Assembly: GCF_002092855.1 (NCBI RefSeq)
Contig: NZ_LVLC01000030.1
Coordinates: 212,853-276,852 of the forward strand
Source: Campylobacter concisus
GTDB lineage: Bacteria; Campylobacterota; Campylobacteria; Campylobacterales; Campylobacteraceae
Length of the DNA: 64,000 bases
Direction of reading: 5' to 3'
Position numbers and translations under genes: made by a program. This document shows, one piece after another, positions 1 to 10,973 of this stretch (its first letter is position 1; each line of letters opens with the position of its first letter). The notes below the pieces were generated by a model, which saw only the letters and a list, made by a program, of their open reading frames with translations, was not told the DNA's origin and did not search any database.

Positions 1-155
1 TTTCTTATAAATTTTTCAATGCGTTTTTTCTCATCTTTGCTTGAAAAGATACCCCAAGCATAGCTTAATGCGGCTATCATCAAAATAATGCTAAATAAAA
101 TAATAAGGCTAAATATCGGATCTCTGTGCCCAATGAAAAAAATATCCACGCTCAT
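1..155 (-). CDS. Small membrane protein, N-terminal part (cut by window edge)
   Basis: An open frame starts at ATG 155 on the minus strand and runs off the left edge, giving about 51 residues. It begins MSVDIFFIGHRDP, then has one strongly hydrophobic segment (about residues 14-36, ending near SYAWGIF), then a charged stretch (SSKDEKKRIEKF). This is the pattern of a single-pass or start-of-multipass inner-membrane protein with a cytoplasmic basic tail. It is divergent from dnaG, sharing a short intergenic region. I do not recognise the family, and the missing part could change the picture. Confidence 0.55.
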   Translation of the reverse strand, partial: MSVDIFFIGHRDPIFSLIILFSIILMIAALSYAWGIFSSKDEKKRIEKFIR

Positions 156-197
156 ACTTTGTAATAAAATTTTACTTTAATTATAACAAAGCGGTTG

Positions 198-203
198 TAT
201 AAT
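198..203 (+). promoter_or_regulatory. -10 box (TATAAT) of dnaG
   Basis: A perfect TATAAT ends only 7 nt before the dnaG ATG at 211. With usual spacing, transcription would begin at or just before the start codon. No Shine-Dalgarno sequence is visible there, so the mRNA may be leaderless or nearly so. Confidence 0.5.
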
Positions 204-210
204 TTTGCTT

Positions 211-1890
211 ATGATAGATCCAAAATCCATAGAAAAACTCAAAAATCAAATCGATATCGTTGACATTATAGAACACTATTTGCCAGTCAAAAAGATGGGT
301 GCAAACTATAAATGCGTCTGCCCATTTCACGACGACAAAAATCCTAGCATGAGCATAAGCCAAAGCAAGCAAATTTTTCACTGTTTTGCTTGCAAGGCTG
401 GTGGAGATGCGATCAAATTTGTAATGGATTATGAGAAATTAACCTATCCAGAAGCTATCGAAAGAATAGCTAGCCTTGTAAATTTTAGCCTCGAATACAC
501 AAGCGATAAAGCCCCAACACAAAAAGAAAATAAACACATTTTAGAAAAAGCAAACGCCTTTTATAGGAGCGAATTTTTTAAGCATGAAGCCGCTGTGAGA
601 TATATCTATTCTCGCGGTATAAATGATGCGATGATCGAGAAATTTGAGCTTGGCTGGGCAGGGGAGAGCGCTAGTACTATCAGGCTTTTACAAAATGAAA
701 ATATCGAGCCAAAAGAGGCGCTTGAAGTTGGCATAGTAAAGCAAAACGAGAAGGGAATTTATGCTAGTTTTATCGAGCGTATCACATTTCCCATATATGC
801 ACACACGGCAAAACTAGTTGGCTTTGGCGGTAGAACGATCTCAGATCATCCTGCAAAATATGTAAATTCTCCACAAAGCATGGTTTTTGACAAGTCAAAG
901 CTGCTTTACGGCTATCATTTAGCTAGGCAAAGCATTTTTGAAAAAAAGCAGATTATCATCACAGAGGGTTATTTAGATGTCATCATGCTGCACTTTGCAG
1001 GCTTTACAAACGCTGTTGCCGTGCTTGGGACTGCGCTTACGACTAATCACTTACCGCTTTTAAAAAGAGGCGAGATAAGCGTAGTGCTTTGTTTTGATGG
1101 TGACTCGGCCGGTATAAATGCCGCTATAAAATCATCTCGTCTTTTAGTGCAAAACGAAATAGATGGAAGTGTTGTCATTATAAAAAATGGTGCAGACCCC
1201 GCAGATATGGTTTTTGCAGGTAGAAGCGACGAGCTAAAAGAGATGTTTGGTTCTGGGACTGAGCTTGGCGAGTTTTATATCGAGCAAGTTGTAAAAAAAT
1301 ATGATATTACACGCCCAGTACAAAAGCAAAAATGCTTAGAAGAGATAGTGGAATTTACAAATTCTCTAAAGCCAATAATTGCAAAAAGCTACGAATTACT
1401 GGTATCAAATTTACTCAAAATAGAGCTAAATACTTTTAGCCTTCATGGACAAAGATATATAAACAGACAAGATCAAAATTTTACAAATGCTGCAACGACA
1501 AATAAACAAGTGGCTCAAAAAAAAGATAAAACTGATATTTTAGAATTTAGCGTTTTAAAGAGCATGCTTGCAAATAAAAATTACGAAACTATTGTTTTAA
1601 ACGAGCTTGAGGAGAAATTCTTCTTGCATCATAAAGATTATTTTCAAGCTGTTTTATTGCCAAATATTGAAGATAACGCAGTGCTTGTTAGAGAAATTTA
1701 TGTTGATGAGAGCTCAGATGTAGCTTCGAGCGAAGATAGCCTTAAAGAGGCCATTTTAAAGCTAAAACTAAAATACTATGAGAAGTTTCGCGAAGATACT
1801 AGAAAATCACAAAAACCAAATAAAATCGAAATAATGCAAAAAATTTCAGAGATCATTAAAGGCTTACACAACAAGCTACAAAAAAATTAG
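211..1890 (+). CDS. dnaG: DNA primase DnaG
   Basis: DnaG makes the RNA primers that start Okazaki fragments. The N-terminal CHC2 zinc ribbon is visible (Cys37, His40, Cys58, Cys61 from the ATG), followed by the RNA polymerase core and a TOPRIM fold (EGYLDVIM and CFDGDSAG carry the metal-binding acidic residues). The C-terminal helicase-binding part is divergent, as usual in epsilonproteobacteria. Length (559 aa) is normal. A TTG at 205 would add two residues, but ATG 211 gives the family's usual MIDPKSIE start and is preferred. It is a backbone gene transcribed alone. Confidence 0.97.
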   Translation: MIDPKSIEKLKNQIDIVDIIEHYLPVKKMGANYKCVCPFHDDKNPSMSISQSKQIFHCFACKAGGDAIKFVMDYEKLTYPEAIERIASLVNFSLEYTSDKAPTQKENKHILEKANAFYRSEFFKHEAAVRYIYSRGINDAMIEKFELGWAGESASTIRLLQNENIEPKEALEVGIVKQNEKGIYASFIERITFPIYAHTAKLVGFGGRTISDHPAKYVNSPQSMVFDKSKLLYGYHLARQSIFEKKQIIITEGYLDVIMLHFAGFTNAVAVLGTALTTNHLPLLKRGEISVVLCFDGDSAGINAAIKSSRLLVQNEIDGSVVIIKNGADPADMVFAGRSDELKEMFGSGTELGEFYIEQVVKKYDITRPVQKQKCLEEIVEFTNSLKPIIAKSYELLVSNLLKIELNTFSLHGQRYINRQDQNFTNAATTNKQVAQKKDKTDILEFSVLKSMLANKNYETIVLNELEEKFFLHHKDYFQAVLLPNIEDNAVLVREIYVDESSDVASSEDSLKEAILKLKLKYYEKFREDTRKSQKPNKIEIMQKISEIIKGLHNKLQKN

Positions 1891-1994
1891 ATTTCAAAAT
1901 TTAACACTTATTCAGCTTTAAATCATAAAACTAAATGTAAAATGTTCAAAGTAATAAATGTTTTTAAGATTGGTTTTATTTTTAAGGATTTATT

Positions 1995-3230
1995 ATGATA
2001 AATTTTAAAAGATTTGAGGCGAATTTTAATGCTATAAGCAGATTTGGAGCATTAAAAGGTGGAGGGCTAACAAGGCTTGCATTTAGCAAAGAAGACTTGG
2101 AAGCCAGAAATTTTCTTATAAATTTAATAGAAGAAAATGGCTTTAAACTTAAAATTGACAATGTTGGCAATATTTTTGCCATATATGATGATGGCTGTGA
2201 GCCAGGCGAGAAGCCAGTTTGTGTGGGCTCTCACATAGATAGCGTGCCAAATGGTGGCTTTTATGACGGCACACTCGGCGTTATGGCTGGACTTGAAGCA
2301 TTAACCTCGATAAAAGAAGCTGGCATTAAACTAAAGCGTCCGCTTTGGCTGATAAATTTTTGCTGTGAAGAGTCAAGTCGTTTCAAGACAGCGACCATTG
2401 GCAGCAAGATAATAAGCGGCAAACTTGGCCTACAAAGGCTTCATGAATTAAAAGACGAAGATGGCATTTCGCTTTTTGAAGCGATGAGTAAATTTGGACT
2501 TGAACCGCAAAATTTAAATGATTCTATTTTAAAAGAACACTCACTTCATTCATATTTAGAACTTCACATTGAACAAGGCCCAGTGCTTGAGCGAAGCGGC
2601 ATAAGCGTTGGCGTAGTAAGCGGTATCGCCGCTCCTATAAGATTTGAAATTATTATTCATGGTAAGGCAGACCACAGCGGTGCAACTCCGATGAATATGC
2701 GTAGTGACGCGCTACTAGCTGCTTCACACATCATAATCGCTGCCAATAAATTTGCTAAAAACAAAAAAACAGCTGTGGCTACTGTTGGTTACGCACATGC
2801 AAAGCCAGGCGTTTTAAACGTCGTGCCAGGCGAGGCGAGGCTTGGAGTTGATCTAAGAGATATTGATAAGGCAAGCCTAGAAGAGCTAAATTTAGAGCTT
2901 AGAAATTTTATAAAAAAGCTAAGCGGTGAGCTAAATTTTAGTTATGAGATAAGAGAATTAAGTAGTGACGAGCCAGTAAAACTAAGCGAGCATGCTATAA
3001 ATTTACTAAGCGAAGAGGCTGCTAAACTTGGCATAAAAACGCTTACTTTGCCAAGCGGAGCTGGACACGATGCGATGAATCTAACAAAACTTGCAAGTAG
3101 CGTTGGCATGCTTTTTATACCTTGCGTTGGTGGCATCAGTCACAATATAGCAGAAGCTATAAATTTTGATGATGCTTTCAAAGCTACACAAATTTTAACA
3201 AATGCACTAATTAAACTATCAAATGAATAA
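1995..3230 (+). CDS. Zn-dependent amidohydrolase, N-carbamoyl-L-amino acid hydrolase/allantoate amidohydrolase family
   Basis: This is an M20-type metallohydrolase of the hydantoinase/carbamoylase family, which cleaves N-carbamoyl amino acids or ureido compounds. Metal-ligand motifs are clear: GSHIDSVPNGG (His, Asp), the CCEESSRF Glu pair, and a late GAGHDAMN histidine. The dimerisation-domain signature HGKADHSGATPM is present. It is 411 aa, normal for the family. An AAGGATTT ribosome site precedes the ATG. It opens a run of five amide/peptide-degrading or transport genes with short gaps, which suggests a role in scavenging amide nitrogen or modified amino acids. The exact substrate cannot be read from sequence. 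Confidence 0.85.
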   Translation: MINFKRFEANFNAISRFGALKGGGLTRLAFSKEDLEARNFLINLIEENGFKLKIDNVGNIFAIYDDGCEPGEKPVCVGSHIDSVPNGGFYDGTLGVMAGLEALTSIKEAGIKLKRPLWLINFCCEESSRFKTATIGSKIISGKLGLQRLHELKDEDGISLFEAMSKFGLEPQNLNDSILKEHSLHSYLELHIEQGPVLERSGISVGVVSGIAAPIRFEIIIHGKADHSGATPMNMRSDALLAASHIIIAANKFAKNKKTAVATVGYAHAKPGVLNVVPGEARLGVDLRDIDKASLEELNLELRNFIKKLSGELNFSYEIRELSSDEPVKLSEHAINLLSEEAAKLGIKTLTLPSGAGHDAMNLTKLASSVGMLFIPCVGGISHNIAEAINFDDAFKATQILTNALIKLSNE

Positions 3231-3240
3231 GGAGAAATCT

Positions 3241-5255
<2,015 letters not shown>

Positions 5256-5269
5256 ACAAGGAGAGAGGT

Positions 5270-6580
5270 ATGGAAACATTTAAGCTAATTGCTGCCATTC
5301 TTGGCATCGCAGCTGTTGTAGCACTTCTTATCTTAAAAAAAGAGACAAGAACGGTGCTAATAGGTGTTGGTTTGGTGCTTTGTTTAATCGCACTAAAACC
5401 GATGGGGGCACTAAGCGCTTTTACTGACTATATGACTAAAGCAGGGCTTATAAAGGCGATTTGTGCAAGTATGGGTTTTGCATTTGTTATGAAATACACA
5501 ATGTGTGATAAACACCTTGTCGCACTTCTTACAAAGCCGCTTAAAAATGTGGGCTTTATACTAATCCCTGCAACAACCGTGCTAACTTATTTTATAAATA
5601 TCGCTATCCCTTCAGCTGCAGGATGCTCCGCTGCTGTTGGTGCGACGCTTATACCACTTCTAATGGCTTCAGGTATCCGCCCAGCTATGGCTGGTGCTGC
5701 TGTTTTTGCAGGGACATTTGGTGGAGTTTTAAGCCCAGGATCGGCTCACAACGTCTATGTAGCTGATCTTGTTAAAAAAACGGTTGAGGGCTACACAGTT
5801 CAAGATGTCATAAAAGTACAAATTCCAAGTGCATTTACTGCTCTTGTTATCGTAGTGATCGCGTTAGTTATTGTTGCGATACTGCTTAAAGACTATCAAA
5901 AAAATACAAATTTCACTCTTGAAAGTAGTGCTGCTAGCGAAGAGAAGCCACTATTTAAAGTAAATTTCATCTACGCTATTATGCCTCTAGTTCCACTTGT
6001 TATCTTGGTTATTGGCGGAACAAGCCTTGCAAAAGATTATAGCTTTCTTGCGTGGACAAAGATGGGCGTTGCTGAGGCGATGATACTAGGTGCCATCATA
6101 GCTATCTTTGCTACACTTACAAATCCGCAAAAGATCACAAAAGAATTTTTTAACGGAATGGGCCACGCTTATGCCGATGTTATGGGTATCATCATCGCAG
6201 CTGGTGTCTTTGTCGCTGGTTTAAAGGCATGTGGAGCCGTTGATGTGGTCATCGCATGGCTAAAAACAGATCAAAGTTACGTTAAATTTGGCGGAACATT
6301 TGTGCCATTTATCATGGGTATAGTTACAGGTTCAGGCGACGCTGCTACATTTGCATTTAACGAAGCTGTCACAACAAATGCCGCTGCACTTGGCTTTGAA
6401 CAAGATAAGCTTGGTATGGCAGCAGCTATTGCTGGTGCTTTAGGTAGATCGGCTTCCCCGATTGCCGGTGCTGCTATCGTTTGTGCAGGCATTGCGATGG
6501 TTAGTCCAGTTGAAATCGCTAAAAGAACATTTTTAGGGATGTTTGTCTCTGTTGTAGCGATTGCATTTTTTGTCATCTAA
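5270..6580 (+). CDS. dcuC: DcuC-family C4-dicarboxylate transporter
   Basis: A 436-aa polytopic inner-membrane protein with about 12 hydrophobic segments and the family's glycine/alanine-rich re-entrant motifs (IPSAAGCSAAVGATL, GTFGGVLSPGSAHN, TGSGDAATFAFNEA). DcuC proteins exchange or export succinate, fumarate or related dicarboxylates. GGAGAG precedes the ATG. It sits between two peptidase genes. A plausible use is export of succinate formed from peptide-derived aspartate via fumarate respiration (inference). Confidence 0.9.
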   Translation: METFKLIAAILGIAAVVALLILKKETRTVLIGVGLVLCLIALKPMGALSAFTDYMTKAGLIKAICASMGFAFVMKYTMCDKHLVALLTKPLKNVGFILIPATTVLTYFINIAIPSAAGCSAAVGATLIPLLMASGIRPAMAGAAVFAGTFGGVLSPGSAHNVYVADLVKKTVEGYTVQDVIKVQIPSAFTALVIVVIALVIVAILLKDYQKNTNFTLESSAASEEKPLFKVNFIYAIMPLVPLVILVIGGTSLAKDYSFLAWTKMGVAEAMILGAIIAIFATLTNPQKITKEFFNGMGHAYADVMGIIIAAGVFVAGLKACGAVDVVIAWLKTDQSYVKFGGTFVPFIMGIVTGSGDAATFAFNEAVTTNAAALGFEQDKLGMAAAIAGALGRSASPIAGAAIVCAGIAMVSPVEIAKRTFLGMFVSVVAIAFFVI

Positions 6581-6591
6581 AAGGATGAAAA

Positions 6592-7815
6592 ATGGATATC
6601 GTAGAGAGATTTTTAAACTATACAAAATTTAACACCACAACAAATAAAGAGAATGGACTAAAAGGTGTCATGCCTTCTAATCCAACCGAGTACGAGCTGG
6701 CTAAGTTTTTAAAAGAAGAGCTTAGCTCGCTAGGCATAAAAGATATCATCTTGCAAGACAATGCTATCTTGATAGCAAAAATTCCTGCAAACTGTGAAAA
6801 TGCTCCAAGCATCGCCTTTTTTGGGCACTTAGATACAAGTAGTGAGCAAAAAAATGATACCAAAGCTAAAATCGTAAAATACACAGGTGGCGACATCTGC
6901 CTAAACGAAGAGCAGGGAATTTATCTAAAATTTAGCGATAACCCAGAGCTTAAAAAGTACGTTGGTGATGACATAGTCGTGACTGACGGCACTAGCTTGC
7001 TTGGGGCTGATGATAAGGCTGCGATCGCTAGCATTGTAAATATGGCTAGCTACTTTATGCAAAATCCTGATGTAAAGCACGGTAAAATCGTGATCTGCTT
7101 CGTGCCAGATGAGGAGCAGGGCTTACTTGGGGCAAAAGCACTTGATGTAAATTTGCTTGGAGCTGATTTTGGTTACTGCTTAGACTGCTGCGAGATAGGC
7201 GAGCTAATATATGAAAACTGGAACGCGGCTGACTGCACGATGTTCTTTAAAGGCGTTTCGGCTCATCCGATGAATGCAAAGGGCAAGCTTGTAAATTCGC
7301 TACTTCTTGCGCATAAATTTATCTCACTTTTGCCAGGCGGCGAAGTGCCAGAGTGTACCGAGGGTAAGGAGGGCTATTTTTGGGTAAAAGAGCTTAGCGG
7401 AAATAGCGCAAAAACGACGCTCAAGATCGACATAAGAGAATTTGATGAGGTGAAATTTCAAAAGAGGCTTGAGTTTTTAAGTGATATGGCAAATTCTTTT
7501 AACAAAATTTATGGAGAGCGTTGCGAAATCACGCTAAAAACACGCTATGAAAACGTCTTTAAATTTTTAAAAGATGAAAACTCACTTCCGATAAAACTAG
7601 CAAAAGATTCCTTTAGCGAGCTAAATATCACGCCAAATATAAAGCCGATGCGTGGCGGATATGATGGCGCTGTGATATCCGCAAAAGGTGTGCCAACGCT
7701 AAATTTATTCACAGGGGCAAATAACTTTCATTCCGTCTTCGAGTATTTGCCAGTTAGCAGTCTAAAAGCCGCAAGCGAAGTGATTAAAAAAATCGTAATT
7801 AACGCTGCTAAATAA
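6592..7815 (+). CDS. pepT: Peptidase T (tripeptidase)
   Basis: A zinc tripeptidase of family M20B that removes the N-terminal residue from tripeptides in the cytoplasm. Metal-site motifs are FFGHLDTS, SLLGADDKAA and VPDEEQGLLG, with the late NLFTGANNFHS histidine. The N-terminal NYTKFNTTTN is characteristic. 407 aa is the family length. It follows dcuC by 11 nt and ends the peptide-utilisation run, with a hairpin terminator behind it. Confidence 0.93.
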   Translation: MDIVERFLNYTKFNTTTNKENGLKGVMPSNPTEYELAKFLKEELSSLGIKDIILQDNAILIAKIPANCENAPSIAFFGHLDTSSEQKNDTKAKIVKYTGGDICLNEEQGIYLKFSDNPELKKYVGDDIVVTDGTSLLGADDKAAIASIVNMASYFMQNPDVKHGKIVICFVPDEEQGLLGAKALDVNLLGADFGYCLDCCEIGELIYENWNAADCTMFFKGVSAHPMNAKGKLVNSLLLAHKFISLLPGGEVPECTEGKEGYFWVKELSGNSAKTTLKIDIREFDEVKFQKRLEFLSDMANSFNKIYGERCEITLKTRYENVFKFLKDENSLPIKLAKDSFSELNITPNIKPMRGGYDGAVISAKGVPTLNLFTGANNFHSVFEYLPVSSLKAASEVIKKIVINAAK

Positions 7816-7823
7816 ACTTCATA

Positions 7824-7852
7824 AAAGCCTAGATTTAGTAAATTTAGGCTTT
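7824..7852 (+). terminator. Hairpin after pepT
   Basis: A 13-bp stem (AAAGCCTAGATTT against AAATTTAGGCTTT, one wobble pair) with a 3-nt loop is followed by AAATTTTA. Probably the intrinsic terminator of the peptidase/transporter operon. It lies 22 nt before the next ATG, so some read-through is possible. Confidence 0.7.
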
Positions 7853-7874
7853 AAATTTTACTTTCAGGATAAAA

Positions 7875-8864
7875 ATGAAGGCTTTAGCTTTGTTTAGCGG
7901 AGGGCTTGATAGCATGCTCTCAATGAAATTAATAAGCGATCAAAACGTCGAAGTGGTCGCACTTTATATGGATACTGGATTTGGCGTAGATGAAGAAAAA
8001 CATGAAATTTTAAGACGCCGCGCAGCTTTGGCTGGAGCTAGTTTAAAAGTAGTTGATATGAGAAATGAGTATCTTCGTGATGTGCTTTTTAACCCAAAAT
8101 ACGGCTACGGCAAGCAGTTTAACCCTTGCATCGACTGCCACGGATATATGTTTAAAACAGCTCTAAATATGCTAAAAAGTGAAAATGCAAATTTTATTAT
8201 CACGGGCGAAGTTCTGGGGCAAAGACCTATGAGCCAGCGCAGAGACGCACTCTTTCAGGTTAAGCGCCTAGCTGATGACGAGGATGATCTAGTGCTTCGT
8301 CCGATGTGCGCTAAGCTCTTGCCACCAACTAAGCCAGAGCGCGAGGGTTGGGTCGATAGAGAGAAGTTACTTGATATAAGTGGGCGCGATAGAAAGCCGC
8401 AACTTGCTTTGGCAAAGGAATTTGGCTTTGAGGACTTTGCAACGCCTGGAGGTGGATGTTTGCTCACTATTGAGAGCTTTGCAGTTAAGATAAAAGACTA
8501 CTTGAAATTTGATAAAGAGATGCGAGATATCGATGTAACGTGGCTAAAGCTTGGTAGGCATCTGCGCTTACCAGATGGTGCAAAAATGATAATAGGGCGT
8601 GATGAGAGCGATAATAACGCACTTTTGGCTCATCCAAATGATAAATTTGACCAAGTAAATTTTAAAGAGAGCGATGACATCGTGGGAGCTGTTAGTTTTA
8701 TAAATAAAAATGCTAGTAAAGCTGATAAAGAGCTGGCCGCAAGGCTCGCACTAGCTTATACAAAAGCAAGCAGAGAAAATAAATTTGAAGTTAGCGTCGC
8801 TGGCGAGAAATTTAGCATCACACCTGAGGATAAATCTCTAGCTCAAAATTATTTCGTGAAATAG
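7875..8864 (+). CDS. PP-loop ATPase, tRNA-thiolation-like (MnmA/ThiI-type) protein
   Basis: The N-terminal ALFSGGLDSMLS is the PP-loop that binds ATP pyrophosphate. The Cys pair in NPCIDCHGYMF and GGGCLLT are typical of the MnmA/ThiI-like group often labelled argininosuccinate synthase in automatic annotation. The C-terminal third (from about DVTWLKLGRHLRLPDG) resembles the NFACT-R-like module found on such proteins. The adenylation chemistry is supported by the PP-loop. The tRNA or small-molecule substrate is not known. Monocistronic between two hairpins. Confidence 0.7.
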   Translation: MKALALFSGGLDSMLSMKLISDQNVEVVALYMDTGFGVDEEKHEILRRRAALAGASLKVVDMRNEYLRDVLFNPKYGYGKQFNPCIDCHGYMFKTALNMLKSENANFIITGEVLGQRPMSQRRDALFQVKRLADDEDDLVLRPMCAKLLPPTKPEREGWVDREKLLDISGRDRKPQLALAKEFGFEDFATPGGGCLLTIESFAVKIKDYLKFDKEMRDIDVTWLKLGRHLRLPDGAKMIIGRDESDNNALLAHPNDKFDQVNFKESDDIVGAVSFINKNASKADKELAARLALAYTKASRENKFEVSVAGEKFSITPEDKSLAQNYFVK

Positions 8865-8898
8865 ACATTTTATTGATTCTTGGTGCTTTTACTTTGTG

Positions 8899-8929
8899 TT
8901 TGTAGATAAAGATGGTTTTTATCTACAAA
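8899..8929 (+). terminator. Hairpin terminator before tRNA-Met
   Basis: A perfect 12-bp stem (TTTGTAGATAAA/TTTATCTACAAA) separates the PP-loop gene from the tRNA promoter. Confidence 0.7.
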
Positions 8930-8944
8930 TAAGTTTAAAAATTA

Positions 8945-8950
8945 TATAAT
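8945..8950 (+). promoter_or_regulatory. -10 box of tRNA-Met
   Basis: TATAAT lies 19 nt before the mature tRNA 5' end, at a fitting distance for the tRNA promoter. Confidence 0.6.
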
Positions 8951-8969
8951 CCGAAACTTATTTTAAAGT

Positions 8970-9046
8970 GTCACGGTAGCTCAGCTGGTTAGAGCGCTGG
9001 TCTCATAAGCCGGAGGTCGGGAGTTCAAGTCTCCCCCGTGACACCA
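8970..9046 (+). tRNA. tRNA-Met (CAT anticodon)
   Basis: A full 77-nt cloverleaf: 7-bp acceptor GTCACGG/CCGTGAC, D-arm with AGCTGGTTA loop, anticodon stem CTGGT/GCCGG around loop CTCATAA (anticodon CAT), T-arm GGGAG/CTCCC with TTCAAGT, and encoded CCA. It looks like the elongator type. Its 3' half is the integration core used by at least three elements. Only this copy has a 5' half. Confidence 0.96.
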
Positions 9047-9049
9047 TAA
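9001..9049 (+). repeat. attachment core, copy 1 (tRNA 3' half)
   Basis: 49 bp from the anticodon loop to just beyond the CCA, identical to 19159-19207. All but the first base recurs at 43124-43171. It marks the tRNA-side boundary of island 1. Confidence 0.93.
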
Positions 9050-9396
9050 CATCCTATTTTAGGCACTAGCAGTGATGCTTTTGTTCTTTCCCTTTCTTTA
9101 AAATTTCCTTTAAGAGTGGAACACTTAGTTACTAAAGTGGGACAGTCTCTTAAAAATTCCAACGATTATAAAGTCATCACCCTTTTAATATCATAAAAAC
9201 AGATTTGTTTTAAATTTCTACTCCTGGCTTTTTATCTCAAACTCCTTTAAATACGCACTTTCAACATCTATCATTTTAATATTTCTAACTTTTCTTTCTT
9301 AAAAAATAAACTTTTTACAAAATTTTGCATTTCTAGCTGAAATTTTTTCCAAAATTGGTGTAATTACTATAAATACTTTTTTTAAAAAGGAAGAAA
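9050..9396. repeat. Non-coding left end of island 1, shared with island 3
   Basis: About 350 bp without a gene. The first roughly 190 bp recur nearly identically from 43172. It contains AGTGGAACA (9115-9123) and AGTGGGACA (9136-9144), which also occur next to the integrase at 19064-19083. They are good candidates for integrase arm-binding sites. The rest is AT-rich and ends in the AAGGAAG ribosome site of the leader ORF. Confidence 0.75.
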
Positions 9397-9477
9397 ATGA
9401 AAAAATTTTCATTAATAGCAATTAACACCGCTAGCACGAGAGAAAGTTTATGTAGTGAGGTGATTTGCCATGGCTAA
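9397..9477 (+). CDS. 26-aa leader ORF overlapping the relaxase start
   Basis: ATG 9397 follows a strong AAGGAAG ribosome site. The frame encodes 26 residues beginning MKKFSLIAINTASTRE and ends 8 nt inside the relaxase gene (ATG 9470), in another frame. The relaxase has no comparable ribosome site of its own, so translational coupling is the likely role. The peptide itself is not recognised. Confidence 0.5.
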   Translation: MKKFSLIAINTASTRESLCSEVICHG

Positions 9478-10873
9478 TGCATATAAAATAAAAGACCACA
9501 ATCTAGTTATAAACGTAAGGTCAGATTTTTTAACATATGGTAGAGCTATAGGTAGATTTGCACATGCATGTCGTGAGAAAAATCAAACCGAGCATATAAA
9601 GTATCTCAACAAAAACCAAACCACTCTTAATCGTTACAAACTTCTAAGCGAGTTTAATGGCAATGGTAACATGAGAGATGCCAATAGTAAAGATGATGAG
9701 CTACATAATATATCTTTTGTAAAGAATTTACTTAAAGGTTATCAAGAAAGCTTTAAAGAGGACTATACCAAGCAGTCTTATACACAAAAACGAAAAGGCA
9801 AAGAAACTCCTATAAATAAGTCTTGGCGTAAAGATATGAGTAGCTTTTGTGAGATTATCATCACGTTTGGCACAGATAGAAAGAAAGAGCCAAAAGAAGG
9901 ATTAAACAAAGAAGAGTCAAAATTTATAAATGAAAACATACACATGGATAGAGTAATGAGATTTATAAACGCCTACTGCGCGAAGTATGGCGCAAAGTGT
10001 CTGCTTGTGGCTGAGCATAATGACGAAAAGACCAAACACTATCACATCATCTTTACAAACTATAACTTTGAGAAGCATGCAAATTTGAGATTTAGCGGTA
10101 AGGCACAAACAGCAAAATTTGGTAAAGAGCTACAAGATATGGGAGCAGAGGCATTTGAAGGTCAGGTACTTCGTGGTAAACCAAGTAAAAATAGACATAA
10201 GAATTTAACCCAAATGCACCAAATAGCAAGTGAATATAAGAGCGAGAAAGAGTTAAAAGAGAAAATTCAAAAGCTTATAGAAGCGGAAGCAAATAAGTAT
10301 ATGCAAAAGAAAGAGCCTTTGTTGGGCGACGAGTACTTTAGGTTAGAGCCAAATGAAAAAAGAGCTTTAATAGTAGGTCTTAGAAATTCTGTTTTTGAAC
10401 AAATGCAAGAAAGCATAACCATCACATCTGATGAGCAGCTAAAAGAAAAGGTAGAGCTTCTTGCTGGGCAAGTAACAGAACAAAACAAGATCATAGAGGA
10501 AGATAAAAAGAAAAGCTTAGAAGTCTTAAAAGAAAAAGAACAGCTAGAAAAAGAGCTAGATGATTTAAAAGAAACCAAAGCTGAGCAAGATAATGAGATA
10601 ACGTATCTTAAAAACAGACTAAAAGCATATACTAATCAGCAAACAAAGATAGATGAACAAAATGCATTGTTAAAGAGCAAGGATAAAGAAAACCAATCTC
10701 TAGCACGTAAAAGCGAAAGCCTAGAAAAGGAAAATTCTACATTGAAAAACTTTAAAGGCCTTTTACTTGAAATAGCAAATATCAACCCAGAGCTAAAAGA
10801 TATGATAGTAAATGAGATGCCAGAGCTAAGAGGTAAATTTACAAAAGATGATGCTGGGATGGAGATGGGGTAG
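9470..10873 (+). CDS. MobV/Pre-family relaxase (plasmid mobilisation/recombination protein)
   Basis: Relaxases of this family nick oriT to start single-strand DNA transfer. The three-histidine metal motif is clear: His183, Glu186, His190 and His192 in EHNDEKTKHYH, matching the MobV pattern HxDExxPHxH apart from Lys instead of Pro. From about residue 330 to 440 it is a long Lys/Glu-rich coiled coil, as in Pre/Mob proteins. 467 aa is normal. It is the first full gene of the island, and a decayed relative lies at 43386-43533 at the same place in island 3. Confidence 0.82.
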   Translation: MANAYKIKDHNLVINVRSDFLTYGRAIGRFAHACREKNQTEHIKYLNKNQTTLNRYKLLSEFNGNGNMRDANSKDDELHNISFVKNLLKGYQESFKEDYTKQSYTQKRKGKETPINKSWRKDMSSFCEIIITFGTDRKKEPKEGLNKEESKFINENIHMDRVMRFINAYCAKYGAKCLLVAEHNDEKTKHYHIIFTNYNFEKHANLRFSGKAQTAKFGKELQDMGAEAFEGQVLRGKPSKNRHKNLTQMHQIASEYKSEKELKEKIQKLIEAEANKYMQKKEPLLGDEYFRLEPNEKRALIVGLRNSVFEQMQESITITSDEQLKEKVELLAGQVTEQNKIIEEDKKKSLEVLKEKEQLEKELDDLKETKAEQDNEITYLKNRLKAYTNQQTKIDEQNALLKSKDKENQSLARKSESLEKENSTLKNFKGLLLEIANINPELKDMIVNEMPELRGKFTKDDAGMEMG

Positions 10874-10973
10874 AACAACCTCATCCAAATTTTACATCAG
10901 CTATTATGCTTGTTTATCCACATGTAAAAAGTGGCAAAATTTAGCTAAAATTCCAAAAAACTAAGGAGGCACA

